From: JACPRL01 sp035573715
Lineage (GTDB): Bacteria > Acidobacteriota > Terriglobia > Acidiferrales > 2-02-FULL-67-57
Length of the DNA stretch: 24,134 bases
NCBI GenBank assembly: GCA_035573715.1
Contig: DATLZZ010000018.1
Span: forward strand, 1-24,134
Direction: 5' to 3'
Shown: positions 1-7,283 of the stretch, one piece after another
Numbering within the stretch: the first letter of the stretch is position 1
Layout: each line of letters starts with the position of its first letter
Position numbers and translations under genes: made by a program
The notes under the pieces: generated by a model
What the model was told of the DNA's origin: nothing
Seen by the model: the letters and a program-made list of their open reading frames with translations, nothing else
Databases searched by the model: none

Positions 1-141
1 GAGATGGTGATGCCGGGCGACAACGTCAACATGACCGTGGAGCTGATCACTCCGGTGGCCTGCGAGAAGGGGCTGCGGTTCGCCATCCGCGAGGGCGGCC
101 ACACCGTCGGCGCTGGCGCCGTCACCGACATCATCGAATAA
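1..141 (+). CDS. tuf: Elongation factor Tu, C-terminal fragment (5' end outside window)
   Basis: The first 46 codons read in frame 1 are the end of EF-Tu domain III, the GTPase that carries aminoacyl-tRNA to the ribosome. The visible peptide begins EMVMPGDNVNMTVELITP, contains GLRFAIREGG and ends in VTDIIE before TAA. These are near-invariant in bacterial EF-Tu. The G domain and domain II lie upstream of the window. The stop is one base before rpsJ, so tuf leads directly into the S10 operon, the common str-S10 junction. No terminator or promoter separates the two, so co-transcription is likely. Confidence 0.97.
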   Translation, partial: EMVMPGDNVNMTVELITPVACEKGLRFAIREGGHTVGAGAVTDIIE

Positions 142-142
142 C

Positions 143-475
143 ATGCAGACACAGGAAAAAATTCGCATCCGCTTGAAGGGCTACGACCACCGCGTGCTCG
201 ACCAGTCCACCTGGGAGATCGTCCAGACCGCCAAGCGCACGGGCGCGCTGGTCGCCGGGCCGATTCCCCTGCCCACCGACATCAATCGCTTCACCGTGCT
301 GCGCTCGCCTCACGTGGACAAGAAATCGCGCGAGCAGTTTGAAATCCGCACCCACAAGCGGCTCATTGACATTCTCGAACCGACCACGCAGACGGTGGAC
401 GCGCTGATGAAACTCGACCTGCCCGCCGGCGTGGACGTGGAAATCAAAGCCTTCGGCAAGGAGCATGGGAAGTAA
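143..475 (+). CDS. rpsJ: 30S ribosomal protein S10
   Basis: S10 is a 30S head protein and, with NusB, a transcription antitermination factor. The 110-residue product carries IRIRLKGYDHRVLDQSTWEI near the N-terminus, then GPIPLPT and the S10 hallmark RTHKRLIDILEPT. It is about 6-8 residues longer than usual because of a C-terminal AFGKEHGK after the typical DLPAGVDVEIK ending. The ATG lies one base after the tuf stop. I see no Shine-Dalgarno sequence in the preceding 20 bases, so initiation probably depends on ribosomes finishing tuf. It is the first gene of the S10 block. Confidence 0.97.
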   Translation: MQTQEKIRIRLKGYDHRVLDQSTWEIVQTAKRTGALVAGPIPLPTDINRFTVLRSPHVDKKSREQFEIRTHKRLIDILEPTTQTVDALMKLDLPAGVDVEIKAFGKEHGK

Positions 476-478
476 GCC

Positions 479-1138
479 ATGGCGGTGAACGGCATACTCG
501 GGAAAAAGCTCGGCATGACCCAGGTGTTTGCCGGGGACGGAAGTGTTGTCCCTGTGACCGTTCTCAAGGCCGGCCCCTGCGTGGTGGTGCAGCGCAAGAC
601 CACCGAAACCGACGGCTACGAGGCGGTGCAGCTTGGCCTGGTCGAGTTCATCAAGCCGCGCCGAGTGAACAAGCCCCGCGGCGGCCACTTCAAGAAGAAC
701 AACGTTCCGCCGCTGCGTTTTCTGCGCGAAGTGCGGCTGGAAAACGGCAAGAGCGAAGCCAAGGCGGGCGACAAAGTCCTGGTGGAAGAGATTTTCAAGG
801 CCAACGACCAGGTGGATGTCATTGGAGTGAGCAAGGGTAAGGGCTACGCGGGTTTCGTCAAGCGTCACCACTTCCGCGGCGGCGCCAAGACCCACGGCTC
901 GATGTTCCACCGCGCCCCCGGGTCCATCGGCGCCAGCTCGTTCCCCTCGCGCCTCTGGCCGGGCCAGCGCATGGCCGGGCAGATGGGCAACGCCCGGGTT
1001 ACGGTGCGCAACTTGAAGGTGGTCAGCGTGGATGCGGAAGAGCACCTGCTGCTGGTGCGCGGTGCGGTGCCGGGCGCCAATGGCGGCTACGTGCTGATTC
1101 GCCGCGCCAAGCCGCGCGCCAAGCGCGCTGCGCATTAG
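479..1138 (+). CDS. rplC: 50S ribosomal protein L3
   Basis: L3 is an early-assembly 50S protein whose extended loop reaches toward the peptidyl transferase centre. The 219-residue product begins MAVNGILGKKLGMTQVF, typical of the family, with the loop HFRGGAKTHGSMFHRAPGSIG at about residues 131-151. MAGQMGN at 165-171 contains Gln168, which aligns with the glutamine methylated by PrmB in Escherichia coli. Whether it is methylated here is unknown. The ATG follows GGGAAG and lies three bases after rpsJ. The C-terminus is a basic RRAKPRAKRAAH tail. Confidence 0.97.
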   Translation: MAVNGILGKKLGMTQVFAGDGSVVPVTVLKAGPCVVVQRKTTETDGYEAVQLGLVEFIKPRRVNKPRGGHFKKNNVPPLRFLREVRLENGKSEAKAGDKVLVEEIFKANDQVDVIGVSKGKGYAGFVKRHHFRGGAKTHGSMFHRAPGSIGASSFPSRLWPGQRMAGQMGNARVTVRNLKVVSVDAEEHLLLVRGAVPGANGGYVLIRRAKPRAKRAAH

Positions 1139-1148
1139 GAAGGAAGCG

Positions 1149-1790
1149 ATGCCGACGGTAGACGTGAAGAACCTGGCCAACAAGAAAGTGGGTACGGTTG
1201 AGCTGCGCGACGACGTCTTTGCAGCGCGGGTGAACGAAGCGCTGCTGTGGGAATCGGTCCGGCACTACCTCGCCGGGCTGCGCCGCGGCACGCACAAGAC
1301 CAAGACCCGCGGAGAAGTCTCCGGCGGCGGCAAGAAGCCCTGGAGGCAGAAGGGCACGGGGCGCGCCCGCGCGGGTTCGACCCGTTCGCCGCTCTGGCGC
1401 CACGGCGGCACCACGCAGGGCCCGCAGCCGCGCGACTACAGCTACGACTTCCCGCACAAGAAACTGCTCGGGGCGCTGCGCAGCGCCTTGAGCGCCAAGC
1501 TCGAAGCCGAAAGGCTGACGGTGGTGGATTCGCTGGCGCTCGAAACTCACAAGAGCAAGGCGCTCCGCCAGGCGCTCGACAAACTGGGCGCGGACAAAAC
1601 CCTGCTCATCGTGGACGCCAACGGCGACCGGAACCTGCGGCTGGCCAGCCGCAACCTGCGCGGGGTCAAGCTGGTGGCGAGCCATGAAGTGCATCCTTAC
1701 CACCTGCTCTCGCACGACCGCGTGCTGTTTTCGCAGGCGGCGGTGGAAAAACTGCAGCAGGCCATCGCGCCCAGGGGGAAGGCCGCATGA
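1149..1790 (+). CDS. rplD: 50S ribosomal protein L4
   Basis: L4 is a 50S assembly protein lining the exit tunnel; in some bacteria it also represses the S10 operon. The 213-residue product has the long tunnel loop at about residues 45-97, containing GGGKKPWRQKGTGRAR (59-74) and SPLWRHGG, followed by the globular domain with the conserved HEVHPYHLLSHDRVLF. A strong AGGAAGG ribosome-binding site precedes the ATG. The gene overlaps rplW by four bases (ATGA), indicating translational coupling. No leader suited to E. coli-type L4 autoregulation is visible, since tuf runs straight into rpsJ. Confidence 0.96.
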   Translation: MPTVDVKNLANKKVGTVELRDDVFAARVNEALLWESVRHYLAGLRRGTHKTKTRGEVSGGGKKPWRQKGTGRARAGSTRSPLWRHGGTTQGPQPRDYSYDFPHKKLLGALRSALSAKLEAERLTVVDSLALETHKSKALRQALDKLGADKTLLIVDANGDRNLRLASRNLRGVKLVASHEVHPYHLLSHDRVLFSQAAVEKLQQAIAPRGKAA

Positions 1791-2080
1791 AGACCGCCCA
1801 CGAAATCATTCGTCGCCCCATCATCACGGAGAAGGGGCTGCAGATTAAGGAGCTGCAGCGCACGCTGGTGTTTGAAGTGGCCGTGGGCGCCACCAAGCCG
1901 GAAATCAAGAAGGCGGTCGAAGCCGCCTTCAAGGTCAAGGTGGATCACGTGCGCACCGTGACTGTGCCGGGCAAGTTTCGTCGCCGGGGTCTGCGCGGAG
2001 GCTATCGCGCCGACTGGAAGAAGGCCTACGTGCGGCTGAAGGCCGGCGAGAAGATGGTCGAATACCTGGAGTCTGCGTGA
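1787..2080 (+). CDS. rplW: 50S ribosomal protein L23
   Basis: L23 sits at the tunnel exit and is the docking site for trigger factor and SRP. The 97-residue product starts MKTAHEIIRRPIITEKG, with the family's P-x-x-T-E-K signature, and contains KPEIKKAVEAAFKVKVDHVRT and a basic RRRGLRGGYRADWKKAYVRL segment. Length is standard. The ATG overlaps the rplD stop (ATGA), with GGGGGAAGG upstream inside rplD. The stop is one base before rplB. Confidence 0.96.
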   Translation: MKTAHEIIRRPIITEKGLQIKELQRTLVFEVAVGATKPEIKKAVEAAFKVKVDHVRTVTVPGKFRRRGLRGGYRADWKKAYVRLKAGEKMVEYLESA

Positions 2081-2081
2081 T

Positions 2082-2906
2082 ATGCCGGTAAAAACCTTTC
2101 GTCCGACAACGCCTGGACTGCGCGGTCGCGTGCAGGTGGTCTCGACCGAGATCACCCGCGACACGCCGGAGAAGTCGCTGCTTGAGCCGATGCCGAAGAG
2201 CGGCGGGCGCAACAGCTTGGGGCGCGTGACCTCCTGGCATCGCGGCGGTGGCCACAAGCGCATGTATCGCGTGATTGACTTCCGTCGCGACAAGGAAGGA
2301 GTCCCGGCGCGGGTCGCCTCCATCGAGTACGACCCCAACCGCTCCGCCAACATCGCCCTGCTGCACTACGCCGACGGCGAGAAGCGCTACATCCTCCAAC
2401 CCGTCGGCTTGAATGTCGGCGATACGGTGGTGAGCAGCGCCGAAGCCGACATCCTGCCCGGCAACGCGCTGCCGCTCAAGAATATTCCCGCTGGCACGCT
2501 CATCCACAACCTGGAGATGCGTCCGGGGAAGGGCGGGCAGCTGGTGCGGGCCGCGGGCGCCGCGGCGCAACTGGTTTCGAAGGAAGAAGACTACGTTCTG
2601 GTCAAGCTGCCTTCGGGCGAGGTTCGCCAGATTCCGGCCATTTGCCGGGCCACCATCGGGCAGGTCGGCAATCTCGAGCACGAAAACGAAAAAGTCGGCA
2701 AAGCGGGCCGGACGCGCTGGCGCGGGCGCCGCCCGACGGTCCGCGGCGTGGCCATGAACCCGGTCGACCACCCCCACGGCGGCGGCGAAGGCAAGACGGG
2801 CGAAGGCGGCACGGCCAAGACGCCCTGGGGCAAGCCCACGCGCGGCTACCGCACCCGCAACAACCCGCGCACCGACCGCTTCATCGTGCAACGGAGGAGC
2901 TCGTAA
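2082..2906 (+). CDS. rplB: 50S ribosomal protein L2
   Basis: L2 is a core 50S protein that contacts 23S domain IV, bridges the subunits and supports peptidyl transferase activity. The 274-residue length is standard. Visible signatures are the N-terminal FRPTTPGLRGR, the SH3-like/OB region with GGGHKRMYRVIDFRRDK, and MNPVDHPHGGGEGKTGEGG at residues 225-243. His230 there aligns with the histidine implicated in E. coli L2 function. A TGGAG site precedes the ATG by ten bases. The TAA shares its last base with the rpsS ATG. Confidence 0.97.
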   Translation: MPVKTFRPTTPGLRGRVQVVSTEITRDTPEKSLLEPMPKSGGRNSLGRVTSWHRGGGHKRMYRVIDFRRDKEGVPARVASIEYDPNRSANIALLHYADGEKRYILQPVGLNVGDTVVSSAEADILPGNALPLKNIPAGTLIHNLEMRPGKGGQLVRAAGAAAQLVSKEEDYVLVKLPSGEVRQIPAICRATIGQVGNLEHENEKVGKAGRTRWRGRRPTVRGVAMNPVDHPHGGGEGKTGEGGTAKTPWGKPTRGYRTRNNPRTDRFIVQRRSS

Positions 2907-3289
2907 TGGCTCGTTCGCTCAAGAAAGGCCCGTTCGTCGACGCGCACCTGATGGAAAAGGTCGCCGGCATGAACCGGCGCAGCGAAAAGAAAGTGCTGCG
3001 CACCTGGTCGCGCCGCTCGACCGTGGTGCCGGAAATGGTCGGCCACACCATCGCGGTGCACAACGGCAAGAAGTTTGTGCCCGTCTACATCACCGAGAAC
3101 ATGGTGGGGCACAAGCTGGGCGAGTTCGCCCCGACGCGCATCTTCAAGGCGCACGGCGTGAAGGGCGCGGCGGAAGCCGCGGCCCGGCCGGCGGGTCTGC
3201 CGCCGGGAATGTCGGTGCCGGCAGGCGCTCCCCCAGGGGGCGCTCCGGCCGCGGGCGGTGCCACCCCGGCCGCGAAGAAGGAAGGCTAA
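2906..3289 (+). CDS. rpsS: 30S ribosomal protein S19 with long C-terminal tail
   Basis: S19 is a 30S head protein that pairs with S13 near the A-site tRNA. The core, residues 1 to about 88, has MARSLKKGPFVDAHL, RTWSRRSTVVPEM, IAVHNGKKFVPVYI and MVGHKLGEFAPTR. The usual length is about 92 residues, but this product has 127. Residues 89-127 form an extra tail of alanine, proline and glycine ending TPAAKKEG. The ATG (2906) shares one base with the rplB stop and has ACGGAGGAG just upstream. A longer in-frame opening runs upstream from 2642, but it lies inside rplB and has no homology. The tail's codon use matches its neighbours. Confidence 0.95.
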   Translation: MARSLKKGPFVDAHLMEKVAGMNRRSEKKVLRTWSRRSTVVPEMVGHTIAVHNGKKFVPVYITENMVGHKLGEFAPTRIFKAHGVKGAAEAAARPAGLPPGMSVPAGAPPGGAPAAGGATPAAKKEG

Positions 3290-3292
3290 GAG

Positions 3293-3778
3293 ATGCCCAG
3301 AAAGAAGAAGCCCGAAGCCAAGAAGGCCGCCGGCAAGAAAGAAGTTCGTCGGCCGAAGCTGCTGCGCCGGAAGAGGCCCGAGCCGGTGGCCGCGGCACCG
3401 GTGGAGGCGCGCGCCATCGCCCGTTACGTGCGGCTGTCGCCGCAGAAGGCGCGGCTGGTCGTGGATCTGATCCGCGGCAAAGACGTGGGCTCGGCGCTGC
3501 ACACGCTGCGCTTCGTCCGCAAGCGTGCCGCGCACGAGGTCGAAAAGGTGCTGCGCTCGGCCATCGCCAACGCCGAACAGAAGTCGGAAACGGTGGACGT
3601 CGACCGGCTGTACGTGCAGCGGGCGGTCATCAACGAAGGGCCGCGGCTGAAGCGCATCATGCCGGCCCCCTATGGCCGCGCCTACGTGTTCCAGCGGCGC
3701 ATGTGCCATATCGAGATTGGAGTCGGAGAGCGACGTCTCGCGCAGAGCGGGGTGGCAGCTTCCGAGGCAACGGCGTAA
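3293..3778 (+). CDS. rplV: 50S ribosomal protein L22 with N-terminal extension
   Basis: L22 binds several 23S domains, and its hairpin lines the exit tunnel. The family core begins near residue 40 with ARAIARYVRLSPQKARLVVD, continues through IANAEQKSE and RAVINEGPRLKRIMPAPYGRA, and ends near residue 145. The usual length is about 110, here 161. The first 38 residues are a Lys/Pro/Ala-rich extension starting MPRKKKPEAKKAAGKK, and about 15 residues are added at the C-terminus. A later start inside the core is unlikely, because GAAGGAAGG lies upstream of the 3293 ATG and no good site precedes a later one. Confidence 0.95.
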   Translation: MPRKKKPEAKKAAGKKEVRRPKLLRRKRPEPVAAAPVEARAIARYVRLSPQKARLVVDLIRGKDVGSALHTLRFVRKRAAHEVEKVLRSAIANAEQKSETVDVDRLYVQRAVINEGPRLKRIMPAPYGRAYVFQRRMCHIEIGVGERRLAQSGVAASEATA

Positions 3779-3784
3779 AGGAGG
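3779..3784 (+). promoter_or_regulatory. Strong Shine-Dalgarno site for rpsC
   Basis: AGGAGG with a six-base spacer decides the GTG start of rpsC at 3791. It begins immediately after the rplV stop codon. Confidence 0.8.
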
Positions 3785-3790
3785 AGACGA

Positions 3791-4465
3791 GTGGGTCAGA
3801 AAACACATCCCTATGGCTTCCGGCTGGGTTTCAACAAAACCTGGCGGTCGCGCTGGTTCGCGAAAAAAGGCTACGCCGACCTCCTGTATGAAGACGTCAA
3901 GCTGCGCAACCAGCTCAAGGACAAGCTGCGCGGCGCGGGCGTGAGCTCGATTGAAATCGAGCGCGCGGCCAACAAGCTGATGATTCGCATCTACACCGCG
4001 CGGCCGGGCATCGTCATCGGACGCAAGGGCGCGGAGATCGACAAGCTGCGCCAGGAGATTCAAAACCGCACCGGGCGCGAAGTGCACATCGACATCAGCG
4101 AAGTGCACCGGCCGGAGCTGGACGCGCAACTGGTGGCGGAAGCCATCGCCATGCAGCTCGAGAAGCGCGTCGCCTTCCGCCGCGCCATGCGGAAAGCGGT
4201 GGACTCCGCGCTGCGCTTCGGCTGCCTGGGCATCAAGGTGCGCTGCGCCGGGCGCCTGAACGGCGCCGAAATCGCGCGCAAGGAGTGGTACCTGCAGGGG
4301 CGGCTGCCGCTGCAGACGTTGCGGGCCGACATTGATTACGGCTTGGCAGAAGCGCAGACCACCTATGGCGTCATCGGGATCAAGTGCTGGATCTACAAGG
4401 GCGAAGTGAACAAGACGAAGGTGCGGCCGGAAGAAGTAGAGGCGCCCGCCTTCGCCACGGTATAG
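3791..4465 (+). CDS. rpsC: 30S ribosomal protein S3 (GTG start)
   Basis: S3 is a 30S head protein at the mRNA entry channel, with helicase-related function. The 224-residue product starts MGQKTHPYGFRLG, has a KH domain with the GxxG-type loop GIVIGRKG at residues 73-80, then the conserved C-terminal domain with GRLNGAEIARKEW, GRLPLQTLRADIDYG and GVIGIKCWIYKGE. Initiation is at GTG, supported by an AGGAGG six bases upstream and by the invariant GQKTHP that follows immediately. It lies 12 bases after rplV. Confidence 0.97.
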   Translation: MGQKTHPYGFRLGFNKTWRSRWFAKKGYADLLYEDVKLRNQLKDKLRGAGVSSIEIERAANKLMIRIYTARPGIVIGRKGAEIDKLRQEIQNRTGREVHIDISEVHRPELDAQLVAEAIAMQLEKRVAFRRAMRKAVDSALRFGCLGIKVRCAGRLNGAEIARKEWYLQGRLPLQTLRADIDYGLAEAQTTYGVIGIKCWIYKGEVNKTKVRPEEVEAPAFATV

Positions 4466-4477
4466 GAGACCGGTTCG

Positions 4478-4897
4478 ATGTTGATGCCGAAAAAGGTGAA
4501 GTACCGCAAGATGCAGCGCGGGCGGATGAAGGGCAAGGCCTGGCGCGGCTCTTCGCTGGCCTTCGGCGAGTATGGCTTGAAGGCGCTCGACCCGGCCTGG
4601 GTGACGGCGCGGCAGATTGAAGCCGGGCGCGTGGCCATCGCGCGCTTCATGAAGAAGAGCGGCAAGATGTGGATCCGCGTCTTCCCGGACAAGCCCTACA
4701 CCAAGAAGCCCGCCGAAACCCGGCAGGGAAAGGGCAAGGGCCCGGTCGAAGGCTGGGTGGCGGTCATCCGTCCGGGACGGATTCTGTTTGAGCTGGAAGG
4801 TCTGCCGCGCGTCGAGGCGGAAGAGGCCTTGCGGCTGGCGGGCTCCAAGCTGCCCATCCGCACGGTATTCGTCAGCCGGCACGAAGCGGCGGCGTAG
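4478..4897 (+). CDS. rplP: 50S ribosomal protein L16
   Basis: L16 is a late-assembly 50S protein near the A-site tRNA elbow. The product starts MLMPKKVKYRKMQRGRMKGK, almost the family consensus, and continues with FGEYGLKALDPAWVTARQIEAGR and WIRVFPDKPYTKKPAETR. The length of 139 is normal. The first ATG (4478) is preferred over the ATG two codons later because family members begin MLMPK and because a GGAG lies upstream. It follows rpsC by 12 bases and precedes rpmC by 10. Confidence 0.97.
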   Translation: MLMPKKVKYRKMQRGRMKGKAWRGSSLAFGEYGLKALDPAWVTARQIEAGRVAIARFMKKSGKMWIRVFPDKPYTKKPAETRQGKGKGPVEGWVAVIRPGRILFELEGLPRVEAEEALRLAGSKLPIRTVFVSRHEAAA

Positions 4898-4907
4898 AGG
4901 ACAAGAA

Positions 4908-5114
4908 ATGACGGCCGAAGAACTGCGGGAAAAGAACGACGCCGAGCTGGCGGTGCTGGAGAAGGAGTGGCGGGAGCAGCTCTTCCGCCTGCGCTTTCAG
5001 TTGGCCGGCGGCCAGGCCGAAAGCATCAAGAAGATCCGCGAGCTGCGGAAAGACATTGCGCGCCTGTTGACCGTGCGGCGCCAGAAGACAGGAGCTGCTC
5101 ATGGAAGAAAGTAA
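4908..5114 (+). CDS. rpmC: 50S ribosomal protein L29
   Basis: L29 is a small two-helix protein beside the tunnel exit, next to L23. The 68-residue product reads MTAEELREKNDAELAVLEKE, then LFRLRFQLAGGQAES and IRELRKDIARLLTVRRQK, which are the family's two antiparallel helices. The same frame is open further upstream inside rplP, but ATG 4908 with AGAGGACAAGAA upstream gives the standard length. The last 14 bases overlap the start of rpsQ, the longest overlap in the cluster. Confidence 0.95.
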   Translation: MTAEELREKNDAELAVLEKEWREQLFRLRFQLAGGQAESIKKIRELRKDIARLLTVRRQKTGAAHGRK

Positions 5115-5391
5115 CCGGGGAAATTCGACCGGCCGCCGCAAAGGGATGCGGCAGCGGCGGATGGGCGAGGTGGTGAGCGCCAAGATGGCGAAGACCGTCG
5201 TGGTGCGCGTGAGCCGCCAGGTGGCCCACCCCAAGTACAAGCGCGTCATCCGCATGGCCAAGAAGTTCTACGCCCACGACGAGCAGGGTCAGTGCCGCGA
5301 GGGCGACCGGGTGGAAATCGAAGAGACGCGCCCGCTCTCCAAGCTCAAGCGCTGGCGCGTGGTGCGCGTGGTGCAGAAGGCGCGCGCGTAG
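5101..5391 (+). CDS. rpsQ: 30S ribosomal protein S17
   Basis: S17 is an OB-fold primary 16S-binding protein in the 30S body. The 96-residue product has RRKGMRQRRMGEVVSAKMAK, TVVVRVSRQVAHPKYKRVI, KKFYAHDEQGQCREGDRVEI and EETRPLSKLKRWRVV, all typical S17 elements. The ATG at 5101 lies within the last codons of rpmC. It is supported by AGGAG seven bases upstream, and it gives about 10 extra polar residues before the core. A start at the internal ATG (M16) would also leave a normal-length protein, so the exact N-terminus is moderately certain. Confidence 0.93.
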   Translation: MEESNRGNSTGRRKGMRQRRMGEVVSAKMAKTVVVRVSRQVAHPKYKRVIRMAKKFYAHDEQGQCREGDRVEIEETRPLSKLKRWRVVRVVQKARA

Positions 5392-5403
5392 AGGAGACCG
5401 ACA

Positions 5404-5772
5404 ATGATTCAGATGCGCACGCGGCTGGTGGTGGCCGACAACTCCGGCGCCCGGCGCCTGTCGGCCATTCTGCCTCTGGGCGGCCACTTGGGGTTGAAGG
5501 CCGGGCTGGGCGACGTGGTGACGGCGGCAGTCAAAGAGGCCGCGCCCGACAGCCAGGTGAAGAAAGGCAAAGTGGTCAAGTGCGTCATCGTGCGGATGCG
5601 GAAGGAATCGCGCCGCAAGGATGGCAGCTACATCCGCTTTGACGACAACGCCGCCGTGCTCATCAACGACGACGGCGAGCCGGTGGGAACGCGCGTGTTC
5701 GGGCCGGTGGCGCGCGAGCTGCGCGAAAAAAAGTTCTTGAAGATCGTTTCTCTGGCTCCTGAGGTGTGGTAA
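5404..5772 (+). CDS. rplN: 50S ribosomal protein L14
   Basis: L14 is a 50S protein at the subunit interface, contacting 16S helix 14 and the silencing factor RsfS. The 122-residue product is of exact family length and contains MIQMRTRLVVADNSGARRLS, the signature-like VKCVIVRMRKESRRKDGSYI and RFDDNAAVLINDDGEPVGTR, ending with the usual hydrophobic KKFLKIVSLAPEVW. A GAGGAG site lies upstream. The TAA shares one base with the rplX ATG. Confidence 0.97.
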   Translation: MIQMRTRLVVADNSGARRLSAILPLGGHLGLKAGLGDVVTAAVKEAAPDSQVKKGKVVKCVIVRMRKESRRKDGSYIRFDDNAAVLINDDGEPVGTRVFGPVARELREKKFLKIVSLAPEVW

Positions 5773-6104
5773 TGGCCTGGACACTGAGCATCCGCAAGGG
5801 CGACATCGTCAAGGTGATCGCCGGGCGCGACAAGGGCAAGCAGGGCCGTGTGCTCTCGGTCGACCCGGACAAGCAGACCTGCACGGTGGAGCACGCTCAG
5901 ACCATCAAGCGCCACACCCGGCCGAATCCGGCCAAGCAGATTAAGGGCGGGATCGTGGAGCGCGAAGGCCCGATCCATGTTTCCAACGTGATGGTGGTTT
6001 GCCCCGCCTGCGCCAAGCCCACGCGGGTCCGCCACCAAACGCTGGCCGACGGTTCGAAGCTGCGTGCCTGCCACCGCTGCGGCGCGACCCTGAGCCAACA
6101 CTAG
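5772..6104 (+). CDS. rplX: 50S ribosomal protein L24, zinc-ligand type
   Basis: L24 is an assembly-initiator protein of the 50S subunit. The KOW motif occupies about residues 7-34 (IRKGDIVKVIAGRDKGKQGR), followed by HTRPNPAKQIKGGIVEREGP and the conserved IHVSNVMVV. The 110-residue product keeps two CxxC pairs near its C-terminus (Cys77/Cys80 and Cys100/Cys103), a probable zinc site absent from the E. coli protein but present in some other phyla. ATG 5772 is preferred over an in-frame GTG at 5766 because GAGGTG lies upstream and it gives the usual N-terminus. Confidence 0.95.
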   Translation: MAWTLSIRKGDIVKVIAGRDKGKQGRVLSVDPDKQTCTVEHAQTIKRHTRPNPAKQIKGGIVEREGPIHVSNVMVVCPACAKPTRVRHQTLADGSKLRACHRCGATLSQH

Positions 6105-6120
6105 AGGAGAGAGCGAGGAG

Positions 6121-6666
6121 ATGCCGGCAAGCCGCTTGCACGAACGCTACAACCGGGAAGTCCGTCCCTGGCTGAAGAAGGAGCTCGGCTACACGAACGA
6201 CATGGCGGTGCCGCGCCTGGAGAAGATTGTGCTCAACATGGGTCTGGGCGAGGCCAAGGACAATGTGAAGATTCTGGACGCAGCGGCGGCTGAACTGGCC
6301 GCCATCACCGGGCAGAAAGCGGTCATCACCCGGGCGCGCAAGTCCGTGGCCAACTTCAAGCTGCGCCGCCACATGCCCATCGGGGCGTCGGTGACGCTGC
6401 GCGGCGAGCGCATGTACGAGTTTCTCGACCGGCTGGTGAACATCGTGCTGCCGCGGGTGCGCGACTTCAAAGGGCTGCCCGCCAAGGCCTTCGACGGCCG
6501 CGGCAACTACACCCTGGGGCTGCGCGACCAACTGGTTTTTCCGGAAGTGGACTACGCCCGGGTCGACCGCGTGCGGGGGATGAACATCACCTTTGTGACC
6601 ACGGCCGGGACGGATGAAGAAGCGCGGGCGCTGCTCAAGCAACTGGGCATGCCGCTCCGGGACTAA
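6121..6666 (+). CDS. rplE: 50S ribosomal protein L5
   Basis: L5 binds 5S rRNA and forms part of the central protuberance. The 181-residue product is of normal length, with RLHERYNREVRPWLKKELGY, VPRLEKIVLNMGLGEAK, ITGQKAVITRARKSVANFKL, the conserved PIGASVTLRGERMYEFLDRL and GRGNYTLGLRDQLVFPE. It starts 16 bases after rplX with GAGGAG directly before the ATG. In E. coli this junction holds an S8-binding operator. I could not identify a matching hairpin here. Confidence 0.97.
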   Translation: MPASRLHERYNREVRPWLKKELGYTNDMAVPRLEKIVLNMGLGEAKDNVKILDAAAAELAAITGQKAVITRARKSVANFKLRRHMPIGASVTLRGERMYEFLDRLVNIVLPRVRDFKGLPAKAFDGRGNYTLGLRDQLVFPEVDYARVDRVRGMNITFVTTAGTDEEARALLKQLGMPLRD

Positions 6667-6678
6667 AGCGGAGGAACG

Positions 6679-6867
6679 ATGGCGACGCTATCGCAGGAGT
6701 TCAAGACGCGGCGAAAGAAGCACAAGTTCGCCATCCGGCGGCGCAACCGCTGCCGGCTCTGCGGCCGGCCGCGCGGCTACCTCCGCAAGTTTCAGCTTTG
6801 CCGCATTTGCTTCCGCCTGCGGGCGCTGGTGGGCGAAATCCCCGGCGTCATCAAGGCGAGCTGGTAG
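6679..6867 (+). CDS. rpsN: 30S ribosomal protein S14, zinc-binding short form
   Basis: S14 is a late-binding protein of the 30S head. At 62 residues this is the short, zinc-containing form (often called rpsZ or rpsN type Z) rather than the roughly 100-residue zinc-free type. The four ligands are Cys25, Cys28, Cys41 and Cys44 in NRCRLCGRPRGYLRKF and LCRICFR. The ending GEIPGVIKASW matches the family. GCGGAGGAACG precedes the ATG. It sits between rplE and rpsH as usual. Confidence 0.97.
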   Translation: MATLSQEFKTRRKKHKFAIRRRNRCRLCGRPRGYLRKFQLCRICFRLRALVGEIPGVIKASW

Positions 6868-6879
6868 ACGAGGAGAACG

Positions 6880-7281
6880 ATGGGCGCACCGACTGATCCG
6901 TTGGCCGACATGCTGACCTGCATCCGCAACGCGCTCCAGGCGCGCCACGCCAAGGTGGATGTGCCCGCCTCGCGGCTGAAGGCCGAGGTGGCGCGGGTGA
7001 TGAAGGAAGAAGGTTTTCTGGCGGCCTACAAACTGATTGACGAGAAAGGCAAGCGCACGTTGCGGCTTTATCTCAAGTACGGGCCGGAGAAGACGAGCGT
7101 CATCAGCGGCCTGCGGCGCGTGTCGCGGCCCGGACGCCGCGTCTACCGCCGCCGGACCGAGATCAAGCCGGTCATCGGCGGGCTCGGCATCAGCGTCCTG
7201 ACCACGCCGCGGGGCATCATGACCGGGCGCGCTGCGCGCCGCGAGGGTGTGGGCGGAGAAGTTCTCTGCGAGGTCTGGTAA
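6880..7281 (+). CDS. rpsH: 30S ribosomal protein S8
   Basis: S8 binds 16S rRNA in the central domain and organises platform assembly. The 133-residue product begins MGAPTDPLADMLTCIRNAL and continues with VPASRLKAEVARVMKEEGFL, then the C-terminal IKPVIGGLGISVLTTPRGIM and GGEVLCEVW. These are the normal S8 signatures and length. ACGAGGAGAACG lies before the ATG. The stop is two bases before rplF. Confidence 0.97.
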   Translation: MGAPTDPLADMLTCIRNALQARHAKVDVPASRLKAEVARVMKEEGFLAAYKLIDEKGKRTLRLYLKYGPEKTSVISGLRRVSRPGRRVYRRRTEIKPVIGGLGISVLTTPRGIMTGRAARREGVGGEVLCEVW

Positions 7282-7283
7282 CC

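Noticed and set aside
2846..4882. A 678-codon minus-strand open frame across rpsS-rplV-rpsC-rplP
   Set aside because: It is antisense to four certain ribosomal genes; no domain and no plausible ribosome-binding site.
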